A program made the translations under genes and the position numbers. The notes below the pieces were generated by a model. It was not told the origin of the DNA, searched no databases, and saw only the letters and a program-made list of their open reading frames with translations. A stretch of 64,000 bases of DNA, from the NCBI GenBank assembly GCA_024102815.1, contig JAGFJJ010000006.1:153722-217721 (forward strand), in the 5' to 3' direction. Every line of letters begins with the position of its first letter. Within the stretch, counting starts at the first letter, position 1. Origin of the DNA: Phycisphaerae bacterium. Lineage in GTDB: Bacteria > Planctomycetota > Phycisphaerae > UBA1845. This document shows, piece by piece, positions 25,775-35,811 of this stretch.

Positions 25775-28144
25775 ATGGACAAGGAACCGAACCGACCAGC
25801 TTCGGACATCGGTCGGAGGCGGCGTAGCCCGATGGGCATGTTGCTCGACCAGGTCGGAAGTATCTGGCTGGGCGTCACACTGGCTTCGCTTCTCTTCATC
25901 TATTGCTCGATCGGGAGTGCCGTTCCCCAGGTCCGCCAGCATCGCTGGCTGGAAATGACCGAATTCGAGTGGTTCCACTGGTGGCCGTTCAACGCCCTGA
26001 TCATCGCCTTTTGTATCTCGCTGACGGTTGCCACGATCCGGCGGATACCGCTGCGACCCGTGAATCTTGGCGTCTGGACCATTCACAGCGGGCTGATCAT
26101 GCTCGTGGTGGGCAGCTACTACTACTTCGGGACCAAGGTTGAGGGAGACACGGCCGTCCTCCGCCGTCAGGTTCGGATCGAAGCTCCGGGCGCCAACGCA
26201 CCGGTCTCCATGCCTGCCCTTCCGGGCAATCGGGCGCGGGTTGCGACGCCAGAGGGCCTGTGGGAATTCCAGGTGCAGAGCACCAACTCCGATTGGCCCA
26301 TCCTATCCGATGAGGACAAGGGGAAGACGGCGTATGCGGTGAATATCAGCGTCCAACCCCCGCAGGGCGACGCATTCGTGCGGCAATTGCTGGCGGGGTT
26401 TCCGCAATACAACGAGGACGTCATCCCCGGCAAGGGGCGGGCGATCAAGAACCTTGGCCGCAAGCTGGTAAACGAAGACCTGGACATGTCCCTGGAGTAC
26501 CAGCCCCAGGAGTACTTCCACATCAAGGACACCTGGGCCCTGTACATTCGCCGCGCCGGTGAAAAGAACTGGGTGCAGCGCCCCATCGAAGGGCTGCCGC
26601 GCTATCAGGATCGCATATCGGATCGTAGCCTGGTGTTCAGCGATCCGAAACAGGAGCTGCCGACCCGCCCGATCGACGTGAGCGTCCCGCCAGCCGGGGC
26701 GGATGATCCGCTGGGTGACGCCCGGCTGCACATCACCGCTTACTTGCGCTATGCACGCATGCAATCGCAATGGGTGGAGGGTGGGGATCGCCTGAACCCG
26801 GTCGTCCGAATGTCACTGCTGGCGGACCACGCCCCGGGACAATCCTACGAGTTGGCGGCTTTCGACCGCCAGCGACGCATCTCCGAGGATGGGTTGGTGC
26901 AGTTCGTGTGGGTTGATGACGCCGGCGAAGCGGCGTCGTTCTCCGGAGACTCGCGCCCCATGCTGCACGTAGAAGTCCCGGCGGCGGGGTCGGACTTCGA
27001 TGTCGTGCTTACGCAGGAGACAGTTGACCCTGACGGCCCGTTTGTCCCCATTGAAGGGACGGAATTCGCCTACCGCATTCGCGGTGTGCAGGACAACCTC
27101 GTTCTACCCAACCAGAACCGGGCGATCTCCGTCGCGATTGTCGAGATTCGCACGCCCGAGGGCACGTTCCGAAGGTGGGTTTCGGACGTGCCCGATTTCA
27201 CGCGCGACATCCACGGCGACGGCATGGATCCGCACGACGTTCAGGCTCGCGGCGTGGATGAGCGGATCGTCATGCGCTACCAGCCGGCGTCGGCACCCGT
27301 CGTGCTCGCTGCGTATCCCGGCGGGTTGCACTTCCTGTTCAATGGTCGGGACGGGCAGCAAATCAACCGGCCGATCAACGTTGGCGAGCGTGTCGAGGTG
27401 ATTCCCGGGTTGTGGGCACGCGTGGAAGGACTTTGGACCAGTGCCGTGGCGCAACAGAAGCCGTTCATCGTTCCGCCCTTCGCCCGGCAGCGTGACGCAG
27501 GCGAGGCGTTCTCGATGGTGCGATTGGAGGTCGATACCGGGCGGGGAACACAGACGGAGTGGGTGCATTTCCACCCATACGCGCTTCCCGGTCCCGAATA
27601 TGCGTACGGCGGTCGCTTCACGTATGCGCCGACGCAGTTCCGCACGGCCGACGGAAGCACGGTGGAGGTCATCTTCTCGCGAAAGCGGCAGAAGCTACCG
27701 AATCCCGTGGCGCTCGATTCATTCAAACTGGACACGCACATCGGCGGATACACCGGACAATCGCTGACCATACGCAACTATGTGAGCGAGTTGCGCTTCT
27801 TCGAGCCGTCGGGCTGGACGAATCCGACGCGAATCGCGGTGAACGCGCCGACAGAAAACGCCGGGTATTGGTATTTCCAATCGACGTGGGACAAGCCATC
27901 CGACCAGAATCCTACGGGCGGGATGAACTACACCGGGTTGGGTGTGGGCAATCGTAACGGCGTGTATGTGCAGCTCATCGGGTGCTGCATGATGGTCGCG
28001 GGGATGATCTTCGCGTTCTACATCAAGCCTGTCATGGTCCGCCGGCGTTATGAACGCTCGCGGGCGCGTTTATCGTCCAGCGCCGAAGCACAGGCTGAAC
28101 GCATAGAAGAAGTCATCGCGGAAAAGGAAGAGGTGGGCGTCTGA
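25775..28144 (+). CDS. resB: ResB-type cytochrome c assembly protein
   Basis: 789 residues from ATG 25775; GGAG 12 bases upstream suits this rather than GTG 25763. Three N-terminal transmembrane helices (SIWLGVTLASLLFIYCSIGSA, ALIIAFCISLTVATI, VWTIHSGLIMLVVGSYYYFG) are followed by a very large extracytoplasmic beta-rich region. A final helix (GVYVQLIGCCMMVAGMIFAFYI) precedes a charged cytoplasmic tail. This is the ResB/CcsB layout, and the His in the third helix fits a heme ligand. With the CcsA partner 107 bases downstream it forms the System II heme-handling complex for c-type cytochromes. Confidence 0.9.
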   Translation: MDKEPNRPASDIGRRRRSPMGMLLDQVGSIWLGVTLASLLFIYCSIGSAVPQVRQHRWLEMTEFEWFHWWPFNALIIAFCISLTVATIRRIPLRPVNLGVWTIHSGLIMLVVGSYYYFGTKVEGDTAVLRRQVRIEAPGANAPVSMPALPGNRARVATPEGLWEFQVQSTNSDWPILSDEDKGKTAYAVNISVQPPQGDAFVRQLLAGFPQYNEDVIPGKGRAIKNLGRKLVNEDLDMSLEYQPQEYFHIKDTWALYIRRAGEKNWVQRPIEGLPRYQDRISDRSLVFSDPKQELPTRPIDVSVPPAGADDPLGDARLHITAYLRYARMQSQWVEGGDRLNPVVRMSLLADHAPGQSYELAAFDRQRRISEDGLVQFVWVDDAGEAASFSGDSRPMLHVEVPAAGSDFDVVLTQETVDPDGPFVPIEGTEFAYRIRGVQDNLVLPNQNRAISVAIVEIRTPEGTFRRWVSDVPDFTRDIHGDGMDPHDVQARGVDERIVMRYQPASAPVVLAAYPGGLHFLFNGRDGQQINRPINVGERVEVIPGLWARVEGLWTSAVAQQKPFIVPPFARQRDAGEAFSMVRLEVDTGRGTQTEWVHFHPYALPGPEYAYGGRFTYAPTQFRTADGSTVEVIFSRKRQKLPNPVALDSFKLDTHIGGYTGQSLTIRNYVSELRFFEPSGWTNPTRIAVNAPTENAGYWYFQSTWDKPSDQNPTGGMNYTGLGVGNRNGVYVQLIGCCMMVAGMIFAFYIKPVMVRRRYERSRARLSSSAEAQAERIEEVIAEKEEVGV

Positions 28145-28251
28145 CCGCCATTGGGTCACAGGCGAAGCCCTGCGAGCCTGCGTGATGTCACGACTTGGCG
28201 CGCATCATTGGACGGCAAGTAGTTAACTTCGATATTTCGTACTTCAGCCGG

Positions 28252-30270
28252 ATGAAGGGAACGATGAGAATTCGACCCATTGACTGGATGGTGGTTCTGG
28301 GAATCGGCGGGCTGGTGGGCTGGAGTTACATTGACCGCCCCGCACCGCGCCCCGAGGATCGACCCTCGGCGTTCGCACAGGCGGTGGACCTTGCGCCGCT
28401 GTATCGCGCCGCAGTTCAAGCCGACGGACGCGTCCGATCGTTCGAATCACACGCGAAGACGTACATGGGCTACGTGAGCGGTCCGCGAGAGATCCACGGG
28501 CAGCCGGATGGCTATACCTACCTGGATATGCTGCTCCGCCCCGAGCGGTACGACAACACGGATACGATCTACGTCAAGAACAAGCTCGTGCGGGAGCAGA
28601 TTGCCAACGTTCTGGATGAGGCCTCGCGCGACGAGGTGGCGATGGGCGCCGAACCCGTGGTATCCGAGGATTGGGTTGCTCGATTCATGAAGCGCGGGTT
28701 GATCTCGCCGGCACTCCTCCAGCGCCCCGACGTGGACGGATTGCTCCAGCATCTCGGCCAGGACCTGATCAAGACGTCCAAGGAGGTGGACGCCATTCAC
28801 TCGGCGCTCACGGTTTCAGATGCCCGTTTCCTGGCCGATCGGCTGCGACTCATCCCGACACCGACGGGCGAGACCGACCGGCCTTGGATTCCTATCACGG
28901 ATGTCGCTGGTCCGGCAGGAGCTCCGCGGGACGCCACGCACATGGGAATGGAGCGATCCCGGCCGATCGAAGGGCTCGATCCGAAGGTGCAGGAGTCTCT
29001 GGCCCAGTCGTGGGACGCGCTCGTCACCGCCTGGCGTGCGGAGGATGCTGGTGCGGTCAACACGCAGATCGCCAAGCTGGCGACCGTCCTGCCGAGCATC
29101 TCGCCGCATCTCTATCCTTCACCGGGACGCCTCTCCATGGAGAGCTGGTATTTCCGCAACAAGAGCATGACATGGGTCTGGCTCCTCTATTTGGCGAGTG
29201 TGGTGCCCCTGCTGATGGCCACGATCTATCAGTGGGATCGGGCGCGGACAGTGGGGATGGTGCTGTTCGTGATCGCGTTCGCGGCGCACACAGCCTCGGT
29301 GATTATTCGTTGGTACATCTCCGGGCGCTGGCCGAACGCGAACATGTTCGAGGCGGTCACGACGGCCGCGTGGTTCGGTGGCGTCGGAGCGCTGATTATT
29401 GAAGCACTCGTCCGTCGGACACCCTTCCGTAATCTTTTCGCGCTGGGATCAGCGGTGATGTCCATGGCCGCGCTGATGGCGGCGTACTTCATCCCGACGG
29501 GACTCGATTCCACGATCAACAACAAGATGCCGGCGCTCAACGATGTCTGGCTGTACATTCACACCAACGTCATCATCTGGAGCTATGCAATCATCGGACT
29601 GGCCTGCGTGCCGGCGTTGCTCTACCTGCGTAATCGCTGGTGTTCACTTTGGGATCAAGGCCTGGTTCCCAAGGGACGGCTGCTGCTGCTTCCGGTGGCC
29701 GTGGCGGCGCTGCACGCCACAGGGCTGCCGCTGCTCATGAATCTGCTCGGGGCACCGTCCTGGGAGATGAAGGCGCAGACGGCCATGTTCGTCGGAGCGG
29801 GATTCTGGGCATCGCTGATGTTCATCGTGCTGGAACTGGCCGGTGCTCGTGGCCGGCGACTCGCCGGGACCAAGGTGGAGCGGTCGGCGGTGGGTGGAGC
29901 GGCGGCGCTGATCCTGGGAACGGGCGAACGGCGTTCCGCGTTTCTTCACCGCGAGCGACCATCCACCGGCGAGGTCTACGATGGCGCGACGATGGTTCTG
30001 GTGGAGCTTTCGTTCGTCATGCTCTGGGCGGGGTTGGTGATGGGCGCCATCTGGGCGGACCATTCGTGGGGTCGGCCGTGGGGCTGGGATCCGAAGGAGG
30101 TCTTCGCCCTCAATACGTTCATCATATTCCTCATCCTCATCCACGTTCGCCTGAAGGTGCGCGACAAGGGCTTCTGGACGGCGGTGCTGGCCATCCTGGG
30201 ATTCGAGGTGATGATGTTCAATTGGATTGCGGTCAACTTCGTCATCACGGGGCTGCACAGCTACGCATAG
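28252..30270 (+). CDS. ccsA: CcsA-type cytochrome c assembly protein
   Basis: 672 residues from ATG 28252; ATG 28264 and an upstream TTG 28195 are alternatives. A first helix (WMVVLGIGGLVGWSYI) leads to a soluble region of about 280 residues, then eight or so helices. The heme-binding tryptophan-rich motif is WGRPWGWDPKEVFAL. Conserved His residues occur in FAAHTASVIIRWYISGRWPNANMFE, in VWLYIHTNVIIWSYAIIG and near the end (GLHSYA). It exports heme and, with ResB, attaches it to CXXCH apocytochromes. The N-terminal soluble extension is long for stand-alone CcsA but occurs in fused or large forms. Confidence 0.9.
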   Translation: MKGTMRIRPIDWMVVLGIGGLVGWSYIDRPAPRPEDRPSAFAQAVDLAPLYRAAVQADGRVRSFESHAKTYMGYVSGPREIHGQPDGYTYLDMLLRPERYDNTDTIYVKNKLVREQIANVLDEASRDEVAMGAEPVVSEDWVARFMKRGLISPALLQRPDVDGLLQHLGQDLIKTSKEVDAIHSALTVSDARFLADRLRLIPTPTGETDRPWIPITDVAGPAGAPRDATHMGMERSRPIEGLDPKVQESLAQSWDALVTAWRAEDAGAVNTQIAKLATVLPSISPHLYPSPGRLSMESWYFRNKSMTWVWLLYLASVVPLLMATIYQWDRARTVGMVLFVIAFAAHTASVIIRWYISGRWPNANMFEAVTTAAWFGGVGALIIEALVRRTPFRNLFALGSAVMSMAALMAAYFIPTGLDSTINNKMPALNDVWLYIHTNVIIWSYAIIGLACVPALLYLRNRWCSLWDQGLVPKGRLLLLPVAVAALHATGLPLLMNLLGAPSWEMKAQTAMFVGAGFWASLMFIVLELAGARGRRLAGTKVERSAVGGAAALILGTGERRSAFLHRERPSTGEVYDGATMVLVELSFVMLWAGLVMGAIWADHSWGRPWGWDPKEVFALNTFIIFLILIHVRLKVRDKGFWTAVLAILGFEVMMFNWIAVNFVITGLHSYA

Positions 30271-30355
30271 CCGGGCGCGCGTTATCATTCGAGGAAGTTG
30301 ACCGTTGATTCTGCCGTCGCCGACAGGTCCGCAGCTCCCAGCATTGGAAGAATGA

Positions 30356-31684
30356 ATGATTCAGTCAGCCGCGACGGACATGGCAGGCCACGACTTCATC
30401 GAGCTCCGCCGCAAGGTCGAGGCCGGCGATTGGCTTACGTTCGAAGAGGGTCTGGCGCTTTACGAATCGCCCGACATTCACGCACTGGGCGAACTGGCCA
30501 ACCTTGTGCGCGAGCGGCTCCACGGCCGGCGGGCGTTCTACAACGTCAACCTTCACGTCAACTACACCAATTACTGCGTGCTGCGTTGCAAGTTCTGCTC
30601 GTTTTACCGGCCTTATCCGAAAGTGGGACATCCCGTCTCGCCCGAAGTGGCCGCTTCCCACGATGGACCACAACATTCCGGCCCATCGCTCTCGCTGCTT
30701 GAGGATGGTGGCGCACCATCAGGAGCCCCGTTCCGCCCGGACGGCTATGAACTGACCGTGGAGGAAGTCGTCGCGCGAGCGAAAGATGCTTACGCGCGAG
30801 GAGCGACGGAAGTACACATTGTCGGCGGACTTCATCCGAAACTTCCGTTCTCCTATTACACGGACCTTTGTGCGGCAATCCGCCAAGCATGCCCGCACAT
30901 GCACATCAAGGCGTTTACTGCCATCGAGATCATACACTTCACGCGCATCGCCAAGCCGCGACTGGGCATCGCCGAAGTGCTCACGAAGCTGCGCGAGGCG
31001 GGTCTCGGCAGCCTTCCGGGTGGTGGCGCGGAGATCTTCGACGACCGGGTTCACGAAGAGGCCTTCAAGACCAAGGTGGGCGAGTCCGAGTGGTTTGACG
31101 TGCATCGTGCCGCTCATGAATTGGGGATATTCACCAATGCGACGATGCTCTATGGGCACGTGGAAACGCCCGCGGAGCGTGTGCGGCATTTGATCAAGCT
31201 CCGCGAACATCAGGCAGATAGTGTCCGCAAGCGAGCAGCCCGGTTCAACTGCGTGATTCCCCTTTCCTTCATCCCCGACGAAAGCGAACTCGCTCACCTG
31301 CCGGGTCCGAGCGGGCTTGAGGATCTCAGGACGCTGGCGCTCGCCCGGCTGATGTGCCCGAACATCGACCACATTAAGGCGTTCTGGATCATGCAGTCGC
31401 CTAAACTCGCTCAGGTTTCACTCGGCTGGGGCGTGGACGACATCGACGGGACCGTGGTGTATTACGATATTACCAAGCGCGAAGGCGACGGTGGAACGCA
31501 CCAGGAGCTCACCGTAGACAAGCTCCGCCGGCTGATTGCCGAAGCCGGTTGCGAGGCGTTCGAACGCGACACGCTCTACCGTCGCGTCCTTCGAAACGAC
31601 CGCTCGTGGACTGTTGAGGGTGAGGACTGGCAGGTGCCCTTTCAACGCGGCGGCCCGCAAGAGGTCACCGCCGACAGGGCGTGA
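30356..31684 (+). CDS. mqnE: aminofutalosine synthase (radical SAM)
   Basis: 442 residues from ATG 30356, with GGAAG 5 bases upstream. The [4Fe-4S]/SAM motif is Cys74-x3-Cys78-x2-Cys81 in YCVLRCKFCSFYR. Later blocks HIVGGLHPKLPF, LPGGGAEIF, ATMLYGHVE, VIPLSFIPD and GWGVDDIDGTVVYYDITK are MqnE signatures. The enzyme makes aminofutalosine from SAM and 3-[(1-carboxyvinyl)oxy]benzoate in the futalosine route to menaquinone. Residues about 86-128 contain a Ser/Gly/Pro-rich insertion not usual in the family. Its place after cytochrome c assembly genes fits a respiratory grouping, though co-transcription is unproven. Confidence 0.94.
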   Translation: MIQSAATDMAGHDFIELRRKVEAGDWLTFEEGLALYESPDIHALGELANLVRERLHGRRAFYNVNLHVNYTNYCVLRCKFCSFYRPYPKVGHPVSPEVAASHDGPQHSGPSLSLLEDGGAPSGAPFRPDGYELTVEEVVARAKDAYARGATEVHIVGGLHPKLPFSYYTDLCAAIRQACPHMHIKAFTAIEIIHFTRIAKPRLGIAEVLTKLREAGLGSLPGGGAEIFDDRVHEEAFKTKVGESEWFDVHRAAHELGIFTNATMLYGHVETPAERVRHLIKLREHQADSVRKRAARFNCVIPLSFIPDESELAHLPGPSGLEDLRTLALARLMCPNIDHIKAFWIMQSPKLAQVSLGWGVDDIDGTVVYYDITKREGDGGTHQELTVDKLRRLIAEAGCEAFERDTLYRRVLRNDRSWTVEGEDWQVPFQRGGPQEVTADRA

Positions 31685-31727
31685 GCCCACGCTCCGCGCC
31701 GAATCGGGTTCGCACATTCGACCGTAG

Positions 31728-33869
31728 CTATTCCTGCAGGAGTTTGTTGAGGAAGCGGTGCAGCCGGCGGAAGGCCTGAACGGCGAAGGGCTCCGGCGCA
31801 CCGTGGAGAAGCACGCGGGCCCCCATCCCGTGGCGAAGCAAACCGGCCGGAGGATCATCGAGCCGAACGACCACTTCGAAATAGGGTCGATTGGTTACTC
31901 CCGTCGCGGGATCCACGTGGATGTCACCTCCGGCGAGTTGAGTCAGAGCCGCACTGGGAACGGCCCGGTGGGCCATCGGCGCGATACGCTCGATCTCGCC
32001 GTGAAGCAACGTATCGGGCCGCGCCGTGGTGCGGACGAGAACCCGCTTGCCGATTGCCGGCCCGGCCGCGGTGAATTCCTCCTCCGACAGGACCGCGCGG
32101 ATCTGCCACGGTCCGTCGGCCACGGTGGCCAGTACTTCGCCACGCGGAAGAAACCGCCCGATGTCTTCCGGCTTGAGCGTCTGGATGACCACGCCCTCGT
32201 GCGGCGCAGCGACTTCGAGTTGCGTCAGTCGCTCCTTTGCGCGCTCCAGTTCGCGGCGAGCGGCGTCGGCACGCTGCGCTTCCTGTTCGGCGCGATGCGG
32301 CTCCGCCAGTCGAAATGCGTCGGCAAGAATCTCCGCCTCGCGTACGTCGGCTTGCGCGGCGGCAACGGCAAGTTCCAGATTCTCGTCGCGTAGCTTCAGC
32401 AGAGGCGCGCCTTCATGAACGGTTTCGTCATTTCGCGCAGCAATGGCCTCAACAAACACATCGGCCGGGGCGCGCAGCACGCTCTCCCGCTCCTGTCCAA
32501 TAACTCCGGCCGCACGGACCCGGGCAGGAAGCGGAATCCAGAGGAATCCCGCCGGAAACCCCACGACGAGCAGTAGTCCCAAAGCCACGGCCCGAACCCT
32601 GACATGCGCCGTTTCCTCCGCCTGCCAGAGATACTGGATGATTTTGGCTACCGCCGTCGCCACGGTGCGGCCGACATAAAATACCGCCAGCGACACGCCG
32701 ACGATGAAGAACTTCGTGGCGAGCACCGCCGATATTGCCAGCAACAGCGAGAGTCGATAGAGAAAACTGGCCACCCCGAATCCGAAGAGAATCCCCCGCA
32801 GGCGCCGGCCTTCGATCACACGCTCCGATTCGATGCCCAGGAACCACTTCTTCATGCAGGCGGCGATGTACTGTGCCGATCTTGCCCGCAGATTTGGCAC
32901 TTCAACGAGGTCACTCATGATGTAGTAGCCGTCGAAGCGCATGAGTGGATTGATGTTGAAGAGCACCGTTACGGACCCAGCCAGGAACATGACGTTGTAG
33001 GCCGCGCTGTGCAACAACGAGGGGTCCGTCAACGCCCATACGAATACCGCCAGCGCCGCGATGGCCGTCTCGATGTACATGCCCGCCAGCGCGACAACGA
33101 GGCGATCTCGCCTCCGGGAGAATCCCCATGAGGACGTGGCATCAACGTAGGCGCACGGCGTCATCATGATGAGGGAGACGCCCATTTCCGGAACGTGGCC
33201 GCCGAAGTGCTTGCACGCGAATGCGTGGCCGAATTCGTGGAACACCTTCAACACCACGAGCGTGAGCCACATGAGTGCCAGGTTGCGCGTCGCGAGCATG
33301 CCCTCCAGGGGCTGAGCGAGCGACTGCCGATTGTGAATGGCGACGAAGATTGCCGTTCCCAGCAGCACGGCCCACAGGATGAACGCCGGCCAGGAAAACA
33401 GTGGGCGAGCGAAGCGGATGGTGCGGTTCAGGAAGGCATCCGGGTTAAGAACCGGAATTTGAGTGTACAGGAAACTCGTCCAGGCCCGGCGTCGCTTTGC
33501 CTGCTCCTTGGAAAGGTGTCGGCGATAAAGTGACTTGTGGTCCGATACCGGGAGGCGCAGAAACCCGAGTCGGTGCAAATCCATTACAAACTGGAAGAAA
33601 CGGTCCTCATCGTCGCGCCGGGCCCTGCCCCGGACCACAAGGTCGTCGAACGTCTCCCCCAGGGTCCGCGAATGATCGATCGCCGTCAGGATGTGGTAGT
33701 CGCCCGGATCGAATTGCTGGCACTGGAACGTGACCGGATCGCGAACGATGTACGACGGCTTTCCGCGAAAGAGATGACGGCTGACGTCGAGATCCTCACG
33801 CAATCCGACTCGCACCTGGGCGAGCTGCGCGGCGAGTGAAGGCTGGGTGGCGGGGGCTGTCGGGTTCAT
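31728..33869 (-). CDS. PqqD-like / M50 metallopeptidase / HlyD-like fusion protein
   Basis: 713 residues, ATG at 33869 in an ATGA overlap with the preceding gene's stop. Residues 25-110 form a PqqD-like winged-helix (FDPGDYHILTAIDHSRTLGETFDDL). A site-2-protease-like membrane domain has HEFGH at 211-215 and NPLMRFDGYY at 307-316, so both zinc and Asp motifs are intact. About seven hydrophobic helices run to residue 445. The rest (about 450-710) is a biotinyl-lipoyl/HlyD adaptor with an Ala/Glu/Arg-rich coiled coil (EAEILADAFRLAEPHRAEQEAQRA). Related proteins are called peptide zinc metalloproteases (YydH-like). I infer a role in processing or exporting the giant protein at the other end of this operon. 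Confidence 0.85.
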   Translation of the reverse strand: MNPTAPATQPSLAAQLAQVRVGLREDLDVSRHLFRGKPSYIVRDPVTFQCQQFDPGDYHILTAIDHSRTLGETFDDLVVRGRARRDDEDRFFQFVMDLHRLGFLRLPVSDHKSLYRRHLSKEQAKRRRAWTSFLYTQIPVLNPDAFLNRTIRFARPLFSWPAFILWAVLLGTAIFVAIHNRQSLAQPLEGMLATRNLALMWLTLVVLKVFHEFGHAFACKHFGGHVPEMGVSLIMMTPCAYVDATSSWGFSRRRDRLVVALAGMYIETAIAALAVFVWALTDPSLLHSAAYNVMFLAGSVTVLFNINPLMRFDGYYIMSDLVEVPNLRARSAQYIAACMKKWFLGIESERVIEGRRLRGILFGFGVASFLYRLSLLLAISAVLATKFFIVGVSLAVFYVGRTVATAVAKIIQYLWQAEETAHVRVRAVALGLLLVVGFPAGFLWIPLPARVRAAGVIGQERESVLRAPADVFVEAIAARNDETVHEGAPLLKLRDENLELAVAAAQADVREAEILADAFRLAEPHRAEQEAQRADAARRELERAKERLTQLEVAAPHEGVVIQTLKPEDIGRFLPRGEVLATVADGPWQIRAVLSEEEFTAAGPAIGKRVLVRTTARPDTLLHGEIERIAPMAHRAVPSAALTQLAGGDIHVDPATGVTNRPYFEVVVRLDDPPAGLLRHGMGARVLLHGAPEPFAVQAFRRLHRFLNKLLQE

Positions 33870-35776
33870 GGCCAGACGTTCAGACGAATCCAGTCGATCG
33901 CGCGATGCAGTGCCACCCACCAGATTCGGCGCTTGCCCATGTCCACTCGAGCAACACCCTCCATGCCCGGTCGGAGCCAGCCCTCCTCGGCGTGAATATC
34001 TGCTTCGGCAACGAACACATTGCGGCCACCGCGAACCTGGGCCGAAGCGAGCACGCGGTCAATATGAAATGCCCGCAGATGGTCCGGTCGCGCGGCCGGC
34101 GCAAACGTGCCGCTCAATCCCGTCTCAAGATCCACGCTCACGTGATCGGGAAGGGCGAGCTCCAGACGCCAATGTCCGGGCGGGGCGATGTCGAACAGGG
34201 CCTGTCCGCGCGGGACAACGCCCCCCACGAAACGGCGCAAATCTCCGGAGACGACGGTTCCGTCGATCGGCGCCCGCACCGTCGCCTGCGTCAGATGCTC
34301 CTCGAGCACCCTCAACCTTGCTTCAATGAGTGCTTGCTTGGCCCGGGCCAGTTGCATTTCGACCGGCGTATCCGCCGCCCGGGCCTGATCGATCTGGAGA
34401 TTGACCACGGCCAACTCTGCTTGAAGCTCGTCGCGACGGGTGATCAGTTCGCGCTGTTCGAATACGACAAGCGGATCGCCAGCCCGAACGTGATCGCCCT
34501 CGACGGCGTGAACGGAAGCGAGAACACCGTCGAACGGCGCGGCAACATGCCGCACGTCCGCGGGCGCAAGAACACCCTGCACGGTCGGACGATAGTTGAT
34601 CGAGCCGAAACAGAAGAAGAGGAATCCGAAGACCGCGGCGGCTACCAGAGCACGCCGGCGCATACCGTCGGGACGAGTCAGGGAAACGGCGCCTTCCCGG
34701 AGGACATCCAGCGCATGTCGCACAAGGCCCCGGCCTGCCCGCTTCAAGACGAGCATGGATACGGCGAAGGGTTCCACGCGCGAACGAATTTCCTCAACGA
34801 GTTCCTGTCGCAACGGATGGTCGGCGCGGCGTCGCAGACTGAGCACAGCCACGACACGATCGCCGTCCTTGAGCGGGATCGATGCAACCGCATCGCCCTG
34901 CACGTGCGCTCTCCATTGGTGGTGAAGGCGATAGGATCCACTGGATTCGGACCCGTTCCAGCTCTGGCCCGACTGCTCCACGATCGTGGTGCCCGCGTCC
35001 AGGCACTCCTCCATTGCCCCGCGTATGGCAACGACGCCGGGGCTCTGCGAGCGCACGGTGTCGAGCCCGGAAATGGCGACCGGGTGAACGCGCGGTCCGT
35101 CGACCAATCCCAATGCAACTTGCTCGCATCCCATGCGATTGCAAAGATCGTTGACGATGGCAAAAGCCAGTTCCTCGTGGTCTTGGAACGAGGCGGCGCG
35201 CGACAGCGCCTTGGCACCGGCGGGATCGCGTGACGATGCGGCGCTGCGACCGGTTACATCCGATCGCGATTCGGCGTTGCCCAGATATTCCACGCTGAAA
35301 GACGTCAGTCGCGTCAGACATTCGAGCAGGGCCAGCCGGGCATCGACTTGATCGGGTTCCACCGGCGCAACCACCAGGGAAACCGCGCCGATCGCCGGTC
35401 CTGATGGGTCAAACACCGGCGCACTGAGAAAAGCGACCTTGGCTGAGCCGGTCCGAGCCTGGAGCAACCTGGCTCGGGAAAGCGGCTCGGAGAGGGATTC
35501 GGTCAGGAACTGTTGAAGTGACGGTTTCCAGAAGCCGGGATCGGTCGGGCCCGTGTGCCAATCGTCCTGGATCACCTCGGAAGCATAACGCACATGGAGC
35601 GCCGCATAGGGACTGGCGAAATGCTGGGCGATAAGCCGAAAGGCGGCCCTGAGAAACTGCGCCTGCGACGTGCCCGTGCGGGCGATGCGCACGATATCCG
35701 CGTAGACGTCGCCGCGGCTTGCAGCGCGGCCGGCAGTCTGCGCATTATCGCGTCGGGCAGTGTCAGGATGCGTCAC
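33866..35776 (-). CDS. GAF-GAF-TM-HlyD hybrid adaptor protein
   Basis: 636 residues from GTG 35776, chosen because AAGGAGG (35781-35787) lies 4 bases upstream; the frame is open to 35926 but overlaps the PilZ gene. Two GAF-like domains (about 30-165 and 200-345, e.g. DLCNRMGCEQVALGLVDG) precede one transmembrane helix (about 375-393, LVAAAVFGFLFFCFGSI). After it comes a HlyD-type adaptor: lipoyl half APFDGVLASVHAVEGDHVRAGDPL, a coiled coil, and ATVRAPIDGTVVSGD. Topology would place the GAF sensors in the cytoplasm and the adaptor outside. It overlaps the next gene by ATGA. Confidence 0.85.
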   Translation of the reverse strand: MTHPDTARRDNAQTAGRAASRGDVYADIVRIARTGTSQAQFLRAAFRLIAQHFASPYAALHVRYASEVIQDDWHTGPTDPGFWKPSLQQFLTESLSEPLSRARLLQARTGSAKVAFLSAPVFDPSGPAIGAVSLVVAPVEPDQVDARLALLECLTRLTSFSVEYLGNAESRSDVTGRSAASSRDPAGAKALSRAASFQDHEELAFAIVNDLCNRMGCEQVALGLVDGPRVHPVAISGLDTVRSQSPGVVAIRGAMEECLDAGTTIVEQSGQSWNGSESSGSYRLHHQWRAHVQGDAVASIPLKDGDRVVAVLSLRRRADHPLRQELVEEIRSRVEPFAVSMLVLKRAGRGLVRHALDVLREGAVSLTRPDGMRRRALVAAAVFGFLFFCFGSINYRPTVQGVLAPADVRHVAAPFDGVLASVHAVEGDHVRAGDPLVVFEQRELITRRDELQAELAVVNLQIDQARAADTPVEMQLARAKQALIEARLRVLEEHLTQATVRAPIDGTVVSGDLRRFVGGVVPRGQALFDIAPPGHWRLELALPDHVSVDLETGLSGTFAPAARPDHLRAFHIDRVLASAQVRGGRNVFVAEADIHAEEGWLRPGMEGVARVDMGKRRIWWVALHRAIDWIRLNVWP

Positions 35777-35811
35777 GTAGCCTCCTTCGGGCACGGTGAT
35801 TCGATTCCGGT

